Origin: Gnetum montanum
Lineage: Eukaryota; Streptophyta; Gnetopsida; Gnetales; Gnetaceae
DNA: 64,000 nt
NCBI GenBank assembly: GCA_015680685.1
Contig: MNCI01002962.1
Location: 10,031 to 74,030, forward strand
Direction: 5' to 3'
The translations under genes and the position numbers were made by a program. The notes below the pieces were generated by a model. The model had not been told where the DNA came from, did not search any database, and was given only the letters and a program-made list of their open reading frames with translations. This document shows, piece after piece, positions 53,471 through 64,000 of the stretch. Each line of letters begins with the position of its first letter. Position 1 is the first letter of the stretch.

Positions 53471-54506
53471 CTAGCTTATCAGAATCGTAGACACTATAAT
53501 CACAATCAATAACAATCATGGAGCAAGATGATTTATTATTAGTAATAAAACCTGTAGTGAACTTTGCAACATCCTCTCGTGAATATTGTAATGTCTAATC
53601 ATGCATTCTATTAACATCCCATAGGCCAAGCATCTCCAATTTTGTTCTCTGAAAATGGCCTATTGATAAGAGATGACGATTCAAGATTTCAAAATCATAT
53701 TCCTCATGATCCTGCACCTAGGGAGTTACATCTACAAATTATCTTTCTTCCTCCAAAGCTCATTGAAATTCTTTTTCAATATTAATCTCTGATGTTACAT
53801 ATAGATGTTGAATGGACAACCACTTCATTTCAATCTCCTCATCATTACAACCAAGATCTCACTTCACATCTCTAAATGAATAATGCAACAATGACATAGC
53901 TCAACAATATTCAATCAATTTTTGTTCCTCTTGCTTCAGTGGGATGAAAAACTTGGAATAATATCTAACAATATCATTTGGCTATGAGTAACCCAGATTC
54001 CAATTTAGATTGTTCTTATTCTTCATGTTGCAATTGTACTCTTTAAAAGCCTACAATAATGATACACCCTCCATCGAAAGCGAACACTTCTGATACATAG
54101 TAATAAGAGTTGTGTAGTTTTTAGCTTCATCGGTTTCATCTGAATTAATTTGAACTTTTTTGTACACCTCTCAAGAAACATTGAGTGTGCGGAAAACATG
54201 ACTGCAGTTTACCAAAAGAAGCTCATACAATATGTGACAGACCTCCATAGCACCAATGTTTATATCTGTAGTAGCATCCATCATGAGGCTTCTATAAACT
54301 AATAAAGCATCTTCATGAGGATCCCTTAACTCAAAAATTTGTAGCAACATGTCATGAAAAGATTGTGATTTCTTCTCTGTTTTAGTTGCATATTTTGTGA
54401 TATATTTTATGACAACATATCATGACATAACTAGTTGGAAATTTGTATTTTCCCTCCATGTTTGAAGCATCATTTTGTTATGAACACTAAGCCTCAAATC
54501 GTTTCT

Positions 54507-56565
54507 TTAAGGAACATAAGTAATCTCATTATTATTTTCTGGATCTTTTTGAAGAGTGGATTCTAAAGATAATGACCAAGGAATATTGTACCTAGAATTG
54601 AAAGATATGGAGGTTGAATATCTATATAATTTTTTTCCAAGATAAATTAAAGTATACTTGCTACTAAAAATGAATGCAATGGTGAGAAAATAGTAAGGAA
54701 ATAACAATTTGATTAGAAAGTGGTACTTGCAAACTTCTCTACCATTACATTTTTGTAAGCATGCATTGGGTTTGCAAACAATATGTCTTTGGATAGCATT
54801 AAGCAAATTAGTATAATCAGTTTCCAAATCCATACATTGTAGTTGTTTAGTAGTCAACTCACATGGATGACGTAGCATATTTACACATAAAGCCTAAGTG
54901 AGAAGATAAATTGAAAGATATAACAATAGAGAAATTAATATATGTGTATTTTAAGCAATATCAATAAAAAAACTTTGTGTAAAGAACGTAAAAGATAAAT
55001 GAGAACTTACATTATTTGGATGTCCATTAATTGTAAATCTTGGATTTCATGCATTTATAATTAAATCAAAAAATTCTTTTGTCCTACACATGATGTGAGG
55101 ATCATTATGGTCAAGTTCATCTACCTTTNTTACACATGATGTGAGGATCATTATGGTCAAGTTCATCTACCTTTGAAGCACCTTGTATCCATAGGAAACC
55201 ATGCACGTATGGAGATCTGTGATGTTGCCACTCATATTATGTCTAATAGTCAACATGAAATTTATTTATCAAAATTGTTTTAAGAAAGACAATGCGATGA
55301 TGATGCATGAACTTTGCAACTATATGTGGATTTTTTATGATATTACTCTACCTCCAAAGTTTGAGTTCTAATGAGTTCTTAGGTGGATCTTCTTCCACTA
55401 AATTATGCAACTTAGGCCAATAGAAATCTGCTGCACTCAAAGTAAAAAAAAAAAATAGTAGGTATTCCCAATTGATTCACCATGTCAATTAGCTTTGCTT
55501 TACATTTTTCCAATAAGATAGTGTACCATGAATGCAGGTATCACATCGCATCAAATTGTTAACACTGACATGTGATGGAGCATTATGTAATTATTCCCGT
55601 AGTTCCTTAATAGTTATGGATACATCAACAATATTTTTTAAAAAAAAAATACAACAGTGGATTCCATTGCCCATCTCCTTCTAATAACATTATAGATATA
55701 ATAATTGAAAATAAGTCACACATCATTGCTTCAATGTTATAAAAAACATTATGAATAATGAAAATAACAAACAAATGAAGAATCAATATTTACTTGAAAT
55801 GCTTGTGGTGTCCAAATCTATCATCTTTATAGTGAATAAGATGTTTTTCATATTTATGTAGTTTGACATCTTTAGCTCTTCGTTCAAGAAAATTGTATTT
55901 TCCTTCAGGAAAAAGAGTTGGAAATGCCATTGTAAACAACTCCATCATGTTAAACTCATTAATAGGAGAATCAAACATGGAAGGCCACTAAGCAACATCT
56001 GAATTCTGTAATGATGGATTATGCATCCATGCTTTTATCCAATCAATTTTCTTTCTTACAATTCCAGGTGCTGCGCAACTGATGATGTATGACCGATAAT
56101 GTTTTCTTCATCTGTTTGAAGCAAAGGACCTTCAAATTGTAATTTCATTTCTTCATCATTTTCTGACAATGAAATATAAGGAATGCTATGGAAGATGTTA
56201 ACATCATTGATATCAGCAACATCGTCTAATGCATGCATATCGATCTTGACATCATGATAGTACGAATCATTTCCCTTCTTAAAAATTAAGGCTTCATAAA
56301 CCCATATCTTGTTAACAATGAAATTATACTCAGTGCCCATTTGATTTGCTCTTTTCAATATCAAGAAAGGGATATCTTTAATTCTAAGAGGAAGTCTCTT
56401 AGTAATCTGTGTGACATCCTGAGAAAAGCTAATTATGTAACCTTTATATTTAAATTGTCCACCAATTGCATGTGTAACTTGTAATATGGGATTGATTTTT
56501 GGTATTAACATTTCTTCAACCTCAGTTAAATAGGCTAGGACAGGTGGTTTGATTCCTAGATCCAT
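54507..56565 (-). pseudogene. Helitron Rep region (N-terminal domain and HUH)
   Basis: The 169-codon frame 56565-56056 holds V-E-E-M-L-I-P-K-I-N-P and G-G-Q-F-K-Y-K-G-Y-I-I-S-F-S-Q-D-V. The frame 55978-55790 holds N-M-M-E-L-F-T-M-A-F-P-T-L-F-P-E-G, K-H-L-I-H-Y-K-D-D-R-F. The HUH region near 55200 reads E-W-Q-H-H-R-S-P-Y-V-H-G-F-L-W; the first His of the H-U-H pair is Tyr. Downstream, H-P-C-E-L-T-T-K and I-Q-R-H-I-V at 54878-54780 match the next conserved block. It encoded the rolling-circle initiator. Confidence 0.85.
55085..55174. repeat. 44-bp exact duplication around a single N
   Basis: TACACATGATGTGAGGATCA and the following 24 bases occur at 55085-55128 and again at 55131-55174 with the N at 55129 between them. 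This is typical of a gap closed with overlapping contig ends, and falls inside the Helitron Rep region. Confidence 0.9.
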
Positions 56566-57516
56566 GTTATTTTCAACAAAAAATCATTTGATCTCACAAC
56601 CAAAATTGTCAATAATATTTTGTTTCTTTCAATTAATGCACCTATTACATGTGGGTCCTCTACTTCTGGTTGAATCCAATAATATGCCAAGAAACATTTT
56701 GTTGCATACATTGCAAGAATGTGCACTTGCAAAACTTTTAATTGCAATATTAAAATTCTATATTACATGGGCAATTTTTGTAAATGTCTTTTGCAAGTTT
56801 GAAAAAAAAATGAATAGGTTCTAAAGAAGGCATTTTCACTATTAGTACATTGGCAACATTTGTAGCTTCATTCGTTTGATAAAATGAATTTTCCTCATGT
56901 TGACGTTGCCCTATTTGACACTGACTCTCACTATACTATGCATGTTTTTGATCTTGTTGCAATTGTTCTTCTTCTACGTGTGTGAACTATCCACCAACTG
57001 CATGTGTAACTTGTAATATGGGATTGATTTTTGTAATTTACATATCTTCAACCTTAGTTAAACAAGCTAGGACAAGTGGTTGGATTCTTGGATCTATGTT
57101 ATTTTCAACAGAAAATCATTTGATCTCACAACCAAAACTATCAAGAATATTTTGTTTCTTTTTATTAATGCACCTATTGCATGTGGGTTCTCTACTTATA
57201 GTTGAATCCAATAATATGCTAAGAAATATTTCGTTGCATACATTGCAAAAATGTGCATTTGCAAAACTTTTAATTGCAGTATTAAAAATTTTATATTACA
57301 TGAGCAATTTCTGTAAATATCTTTTGCAAGTTTAAAAAAGAATGAACAAGTTCTAAAGAAGTCATTTCCATTGTTGGTACATTAGCAACATCTATAGCTT
57401 CATTTGTTTGATGAAATGAATTTTCCTCATGTTGACGTTGCGTTGTTTGGTGCTCACTCTCACTATACTGTGTCTGTTCTTGATCTTATTGCAATTGTTC
57501 TTCTTCTATGTGTGTG
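56457..57516 (-). repeat. 531-bp tandem duplication in the Helitron N-terminal region
   Basis: Two diverged copies start at about 56457 (GTCCACCAATTGCATGTG) and 56988 (ATCCACCAACTGCATGTG) and run in the same order through CATTTGATCTCACAACCAAAA, GCACCTATTGCATGTGGG and TTGCAATTGTTCTTCTTCTA. The period of 531 bp is a multiple of three. It covers the V-E-E-M-L-I block and the Cys-containing region upstream of it. Confidence 0.92.
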
Positions 57517-59129
57517 ATTTCTAGCATGGATGTTGCTTGAATAAGAAGTGCAAACACATTTTTAATGTCCTTCAAAATGTTAGGAAATGTGAATAAAATA
57601 TTCAATAACAATATATACTAACATGAATATGGGTAGACAATAATATCCTACATTTCTTGTCGATTATTTGTATTATTGTTATTAATAATGTGGATCATTG
57701 CCGAGGATGAATTTCCAAGTGTTAAGGGAGTATTCGAAGTCTAAAGAAATATTTGCAATGTAACTATGTAAATAACATGATTAGATTTGTGTACGTAAAA
57801 TATTTGTTTTAATACATTAAAAAATGCATAAATAAATTTGTTATCATACTTCTGAATCTCATAAATAAATTTGTTGTTCTCGCTTGCGTTGTTTTTCTTC
57901 TTGTAGCTAAAATCATTTTCTCTCCTCTGCACTCATCGATTTTAGAGTTATAGTTTCTAGGATCCATAGTCATCCTCTATCTTAGCCACATCCATATCCA
58001 TGCCCACTACCACGACCTCCATGAATTGCATTATTTGTTGTAACAAATGGTTGCTGTAGCTAATCTTGAAGAGAGTGTTCTACACCTTCCCTATTGGCAC
58101 TAATAATAGCAAGATACATGTTTCTGAAAATGCATAAATTCAAATATTCCACCTCATCATCCTTAAACATGATACTTAAATATAAAAGGGATGTTGTGCA
58201 AAACTATGCAACCATATTATTATATTTTATTAACTAATGGTGAATAGTGCTATACCTAAAAGAATTAATAAAATAGACCCATAGGAACATTGCAACTTGA
58301 TTGTTTTGCCCTTTTTTGGCACTTTTTCCTAGAAAATACAAATATGAGTGCAACTGGTAATATTAAAGGAAAAAGTCATTGTAGCATTGTTATATCAAAC
58401 CCTTTCTTAATAATGACAATTTTGATTGAATTTACAAATTTTTCATGGCACTTTAAAACTATCATTTTTTGTTTTCGTTCCTTGGACCAGGTTAAGGTAT
58501 AATTATAATTGTTGTTAAAAAATCCATTTGAATTGAAATATTTGAAAAAGACATAGTGAGATTTGAATGTCTTTTCTTTTCAAACAAACATGAAAAATTC
58601 AAGTGCTTCATGGAAAAAATAGTTTGCTTATGTAATATAAATTAATTTGAATTCAAATGAAATATGATGAAAAGAATTGAAGGAAAGCAACACTAAAGAT
58701 GACACAAATCAAGGTACTATTGTTGTTGTTGCATGGTCAGTTATGTTGTGTAATTACCATAATCACTGTTCATCAAGATGGTATATAGAATCTATAGTAG
58801 GGTGTTGTGTCCATCATTGTGTAGTTGCCGTTGCTATTGCTGTCATCGATTTGTAGAGTTACTTTTCACACCGTGCTTGATTAGGATAATGGTTGCAATT
58901 GAAGGAGGTGTTGCATCTTCGTGAAACAAAAAATCAACACATTGGAAGTTTATATAGGTCAACATTATAGACAGGTTTGAAACCAAAATAGAAATTTCTT
59001 AGGATTTCATGAACTGCAATTATCAATTTAGCGAAAACAAAATCTGAATTTCCAAAGTAAAATTGGAAGTTTCTGATAGCTTATTAAATGAAAAATGGTA
59101 GTTGAGTAGCTACAATAAAAGGAAATTAA

Positions 59130-59400
59130 AAATTTTCAATGGCTTTGTGAATTTTCCAAAATTTTCAATGGCTTTCTAAATTTTTCGAAATTTCGAATGG
59201 TTTTCTGAATGGATTGAAATTAGAAATAGAAACAAAATCAAAAATGTCCTAAAATGAAAATAGAATTTTCCGAAACAAAATCAGAAATTTTTGAAATGAA
59301 AATTAGAATTTTCCGAAACAAAAATAGAAATTTCCAAAACGAAATCAGAAATTTCCGAAACAAAATCATAAATTTCCCCAAATGAAAATAGAATTTTCTG
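59130..59400. repeat. Short degenerate tandem repeat GAAATTTCCGAAACAAAATC
   Basis: About a dozen imperfect copies of a roughly 20-bp motif, alternating GAAATTT(T)CC(G)AAA and CAAAATCAGAAAT, run through the segment. Non-coding. Confidence 0.8.
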
Positions 59401-59804
59401 AAGCCTATATGTTGCACAATGCGATTATTATTCCCGCATAAAAAAAATCAATGTAAAGCATATTCGAGGTTAGTGCTGTCATGTGACTACGTCAGGCTTT
59501 GACATGGCAGTGTTCCTATTTCATTTAAAAATAGATAAAATAGATAATAGATAATATTATGATGTTGACAAACTTCAGCCCTCACTCACCCACCATCGCA
59601 CTAGACTTGTTGGCCTCTCCACCAAAAAAAACACCTAACAATATTTTAAAAAGTTCCGTGGGTTGTTAGTGGACACCAAAATAATAATAATAGCAAAAAA
59701 ACAATTGAAAGTACATCACATGGTCTAGTACAAAGCATAAAAAATAACATGAAAAGAAATAATTTTTTAATTTTAGGGTATCTACCCAAGATTATAGCTT
59801 TACC

Positions 59805-59945
59805 ATTGATGCTTAAAAAAAATTAAAAAAGAAAAATTAATTAGTCTCAATGTTAACAACATTTTAAGGTATTAATGTTTTGAAAAAATCAAACAAAAAA
59901 AAATCAATTAGTCTCAAGCTTAACAACATTTCAAGGTGACATCAT
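59805..59945. repeat. Imperfect direct duplication of about 70 bp
   Basis: AATTAGTCTCAATGTTAACAACATTTTAAGG near 59837 recurs as a diverged copy near 59907 (AATTAGTCTCAAGCTTAAC, then AACATTTCAAGG), each preceded by A-rich sequence. Confidence 0.75.
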
Positions 59946-60257
59946 TTAACTTTTGATGCTTTCATTGAATTCCTAATTGTTTCTGTCTTTAATTTTTCTT
60001 TTTTATCAACAGAAAGTCATTAATAGGAAGTGAAAACCCATTTGGGTATTTCTAAATAAGGACAAAGTTTGATCCTTTTCTTTTTCTACCCTAGAGGAGA
60101 GGTTTTTCAAGATTGGTTGTAAGGATGAAAATCTAATAAAGGCATCTCCAAAACTGTTGGGTCTTTCCTTTTTGTTGTTTTGGAGTTCTCTTTATACCTT
60201 TCCTCTGCTTTTGCACTTTGAATTTTTATTTTTAATACATTAATTTTTTGGGGCTTG

Positions 60258-60316
60258 ACAGCCACCCCCCACCCCCTCCTCGCCTCACCCACCCCCCCAC
60301 ACCCACACACACACAA
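60258..60316. repeat. C-rich and CA-rich low-complexity tract
   Basis: CCACCCCCCACCCCCTCC, then CCCACCCCCCCACACCC leading into a short (CA)n. Open frames ending here on the minus strand are artefacts. Confidence 0.9.
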
Positions 60317-61543
60317 AGATCTTAAAAACATTTACATTATTTTTAATATATGATTTTGAGCTTAAAATAGAAAAAGAATTTGATGTAGCAATAGAAAGCT
60401 TTAGTGAAATACTAACTTTTATAAGAGTGGAAGGTCCAATAGTATATGCTAGCACATATTGTCCATCATAATGGACCTTATGTTGAGACTCTTTGGCATT
60501 TGCTATAGTTCTCTTATGAAAAAAAGATTTAATCTTTGGGTAGACAATAATCTTTTTATACAAGGAAAAATTTTCCTTATGTACTATTTGTAGGGAATGA
60601 TCAATAGTTCTTATAGTAAAAGTAAAAGCATTCATAAAAGTTTCGTTCTTCTTTGGTTTCTTTATTGTCATTTGATCATTCTTATCATCGATATTAAGTT
60701 AATTTTCCATCTATTTAGCTTCATACAGTATTTTTCCATATTCAATTTCTACATGTTTTTCTTTTACTTAATATTTTTTTCTTAAGTAGAAAAGGACAAA
60801 CATTAAATAAATGTCTTTCATGATGATAAAAATTGCAAGAATTAGAAAGATTATAATATGTAATTGGTTGAATGTAAGTCTTTCTACGTACCAATTCATT
60901 TTTATGGTTAAGAATACTAATTTCAATACAAAAAACATCTACCAAAAACCAAATGGTGTAGAAATATATTTTATATGCTTAATGGGACTGAGAAGATTAA
61001 TAATTTTCTGCTCAACTTTATGAAAAATCAATAGAAGAGTAAATAGCTTAATAAAACATGTAACTATAAAATAGTCCTAAGTAGAAAAAACAAAAATAAT
61101 ATTTGTCATGAATAACTTGAATATCTTGTTTTTGCATCACATCATTTAACTATGAAGCAAAACTTTGATTATAAGGCAAATAATTCAAAATTAGAATGAA
61201 CACATACTGTGATGTAAGATCAGCCACTAGGGACTTACGCACATCATTAGAGGGAACAAAATTAAGTATCTTTACATAAACATCACTAGAAGAAAGAGTC
61301 ATGAATTTTTGCTTATAAATTTTCAAAATTAACAAATTTTTTTACATCAATAGAAGAAGTAGAAATTTTAGCATCAATTAAAGAATTATAAAGTAATTTA
61401 GAATCCTCCATAAGAAAATTCTAGAGAGATCAAATCTAGTGGAGATAAATCAAAGAGAAAAACATCAACAATGACAACACAACATATATGTCCTAGGTAT
61501 ACAAATAGTTAATTTCTAATACTTCATTATGATTATTAACCTT

Positions 61544-61585
61544 TATCATCATCATCCTAGCCTTATCCAGACTATATGAAATTCT
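61544..61585 (-). mobile_element. Trace of an RTE LINE 3' end
   Basis: CATCATCATCCTAGCCTTATCC is one base different from the reverse complement of the RTE 3' end at 23217-23238, and the GACTATATGAAATT that follows resembles the G-G-C-T-A-C-A-T-G part. No coding homology was recognised around it. Confidence 0.45.
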
Positions 61586-64000
61586 TAAAATAAAAAGAAA
61601 ATATAATTATATATATAAATATAGGATCTACATTTAAAATAAAAAGAATGTATATTGGTCAAAATATGAGGGACGAGGTGAGAGCAAGATAGCTCAAGTC
61701 AGAATTTTCTACAAAAGTAGGAGTCGGATATGATGATGTAATATGGTGAGGATTAGCATGTAGCATCAAAAACTTTACAAAAATCAATGTAATAATCTTA
61801 GACATTCTTGTCTCCTTGTCTCATTACTTAAGCTTTTGAATTATTTCTTGTCTATGTTAGAACTTATCAAACTTTTTTCTATCATATATTACATTAGAGA
61901 TCAATCTTTGTTGGGTGCGTCATGATTTACCACATGAGCATGGTTTTCTTTCTCACATTAAATTTGTGTTATACCCTCCAATCTGGTCTTAGCATATGAC
62001 AATCTTTGTTTCTCATGAACATCTTTAGGTTCAAAATACTTGTTAATAGTCTTGAGTCAAGAAAAAACAAATCAATGTCTTATATCCCATTGAAAGCTTT
62101 GACTTCAACATGTGGCATTCTTGTAGTATAACAGTGATTCTCATTTCCTCATCAATTTACCCTTGTTACCTTGAATTAGGCCCAATATTCCTCCCTTTAA
62201 AATTCTTGATCCTTAAGGCTAATCCATAGCTCTTGAAGAGTGATGGTCTTTCTCTTCTTTATTTCTTTTCTCATCTTCTAGATCGTTAGGGATGCCATCT
62301 TCTAAACTTGCCATAGAATGAAACCATATGATGAAGAAACCCTTGAATTTACATCTTGCCTAGAAATTTTTTGGTGATGAAAGCTTCACTTTCTTATCTT
62401 CTTCTAGCTTCTCAGGCTTATCAAAAATCAATTAAAAAGGCTCCTTTCATCTCTTCTATGTCCTTAACAAGAGATTAAAGTGTCTTCTTCTTAGGGGGCC
62501 ATGATGAAATTTAAAACAAAATCATACTACTTACAAGCATATGATAAAAATCCACAAAGAAATTAGAATACTTGCAACCAAGAATTAAGTATCCACAAAA
62601 TTTACAAAGCATCTAAAACAAAATAGAGTAGTTCTAGAACAACATTAGATAAACCCTAGCTCAACTAAGCTAATGCATATCACAAATGGTTGAAATCATA
62701 AATACCCACAATAATTAACATTACATATAGGCCAAAGAAGACTTTTATTTCCTGAATATGAGTAAAAAGATAAAACCCATTTGAATTTCTACATAGAGGA
62801 AGAAAAATGAAATATCAATTATCCAACTCAAGGATTGAAGTGAGAAAGTTGCATTGTAATGACTGAATTACTCTATGAACCAAATGCTCTAATATTAATA
62901 TGATAAAGACCCTAACTTAAAATACCTCAATTGGCTTTCAAACTCTTCAATTATGAGTCCAAAGATATAAGATGGAATAAGAAAAGAAATAATTCTTTAT
63001 TCCTACCAAAATCAAAGTACAATGTTGAAAACAATACACAATAAAGATGTATAAAAAGATCTAAGATAATTAATTACTTCCCAATCCTCAAGAACTTAAT
63101 GGCTGGATGTAAGCACATAATATAATTAAATCCACAAGGAAGAGTCTCTCTCACTCCTCTAAAGTTCTCTCAACTCTTCCATACAACCAAATAGTGGGAC
63201 ATCAACCTTAGAGACATTTACAAGCTTTTATCATCTTTGAGTAGCCATTCATCTTCCTCAAATTATGCACTTTTTTCCAAAAAAATCAACTTTCTAGGGA
63301 CTTCAAGTAACTGCATCTTGCAGGTCCTCACATTGACCAAGCTACAACTAGGTTGTAACTTACACCTTGTCACACTTATAAAACCCATAGAATTTTGGCC
63401 ACTATTTCTTGTTAGATTATGACTTGTAACTTCGAACTATGGCTTACTATAACTCACAGTAGCTTGCAACTCCCTAACCAAGCCTAAAAATTACAAATTC
63501 CATCAAAAGACACAAGCTGTAGCTAATTACGACCTATAGTGGGCTCATAGTTACTTGCTTGACATAGGAAAAATACTTAAATCACTTCAAAAAGACATTC
63601 AAACACAACTACAAAACTCCTACGACTCTTAAATACTTGAAGGATATAAAATTCATCCAAGAATGGGTTGATGTTCTCATTGCAATAGAACAAAAATTTC
63701 TAATAAACCTTCTATAAAAATGCACCAACCCAAGAAAATATCTTACCTCTCCTACATCTCTAGGTAATGGCCTAATATCAATCTACCTTAATATATCCTA
63801 AAAGAAGCCATTTCACAATCTTTCTAAGTAAAATTAGTTTAGAACTCAATAACAAAATGTAATGGAGAAACCCTTCCTTTATTAAACAACTCTTAAAATA
63901 GAGAAATATAGAAAATATAAGATGCTTAGAACAACTCAAATCTTCCAAGGATCGTAGAGGCCACACATGTTTTCTCTCAATCTCTTAATTGCTCACACTT

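Larger units (their letters stand above)
52150..57960 (-). mobile_element. Decayed autonomous Helitron
   Basis: Minus-strand fragments occur in the order of a plant RepHel protein: a basic N-terminal region (about 57930), the V-E-E-M-L-I-P-K-I-N-P block, the Helitron-like N-terminal domain, the Rep/HUH region, and a PIF1-type helicase ending near 52230. Many stops and frameshifts inactivate it. The exact termini (5' TC, 3' hairpin and CTRR) were not located, so the ends are approximate. It lies directly upstream of AP-3 sigma in the same orientation. Confidence 0.85.
57961..64000. other. AT-rich upstream flank without recognised genes
   Basis: Apart from the repeats listed separately, I found no domain-bearing frame, RNA gene or clear transposon in about 6 kb. 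Open frames here are under 130 codons, low in complexity (Lys/Asn/Ile-rich) and overlapped on the other strand. Confidence 0.55.

Noticed and set aside
59130-59400. Regularly repeated motif that might look like a CRISPR array
   Set aside because: The copies are adjacent and degenerate without unique spacers, and the genome is a plant.
60285-60671. 128-codon minus-strand frame in the upstream flank
   Set aside because: It ends in the C-rich tract, has a low-complexity Lys/Ser/Ile composition and matches nothing known to me.

Overview
The window is nuclear DNA of a seed plant with very long introns, most likely a gymnosperm. That call is an inference from introns of about 20 and 24 kb packed with plant LINE, Ty1/copia, Ty3/gypsy-type and Helitron sequence. 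No bacterial, organellar or CRISPR-type features were seen.

The one host gene I can support runs on the minus strand across almost the whole window. It encodes the sigma subunit of the AP-3 adaptor complex (vesicle coat, sorting to the vacuole). Five short exons were found by eye: exon 1 at 51674-51745 (start codon), exon 2 at 48213-48255, exon 3 at 24345-24406, exon 4 at 4649-4745 and exon 5 at 2682-2752. All junctions are GT/AG, the phases agree, and the joined exons give 115 codons of a protein normally near 165 residues. The C-terminal end lies beyond position 1 or was not recognised. Introns 1 to 4 measure 3418, 23806, 19599 and 1896 bp.

Layout. Intron 5 (1-2681) holds a minisatellite whose blocks switch orientation (697-1535) and an RTE LINE 3' end. 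Intron 3 (4746-24344) holds two L1-type LINE pieces on the minus strand, a copia LTR, and a three-level nest: an RTE LINE split by a full-length L1-type LINE, itself split by a nearly intact copia element (12884-18235). Intron 2 (24407-48212) holds a solo LTR of that copia family, two L1-type LINEs placed head to tail (B, C), and a decayed copia split by another full-length LINE (D, 39621-45395). Intron 1 holds an odd LTR insertion with two LTRs in opposite orientation and a 44-bp-arm palindrome. Directly upstream of the gene lies a decayed Helitron (about 52.15-57.96 kb) with a 531-bp internal tandem duplication. From 58 to 64 kb the DNA is AT-rich and without a recognisable gene.

The most unusual recurring feature is in the L1-type LINEs (A to F). 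Downstream of the reverse transcriptase and its zinc-finger region they share a further module: a domain resembling gag-like plant transposon proteins, in most copies followed by a Glu/Gln/Arg-rich coiled coil and a conserved tail of about 75 residues. All these copies are broken by stops and frameshifts, so the window is a fossil record of insertions inside a housekeeping gene rather than a set of active genes.
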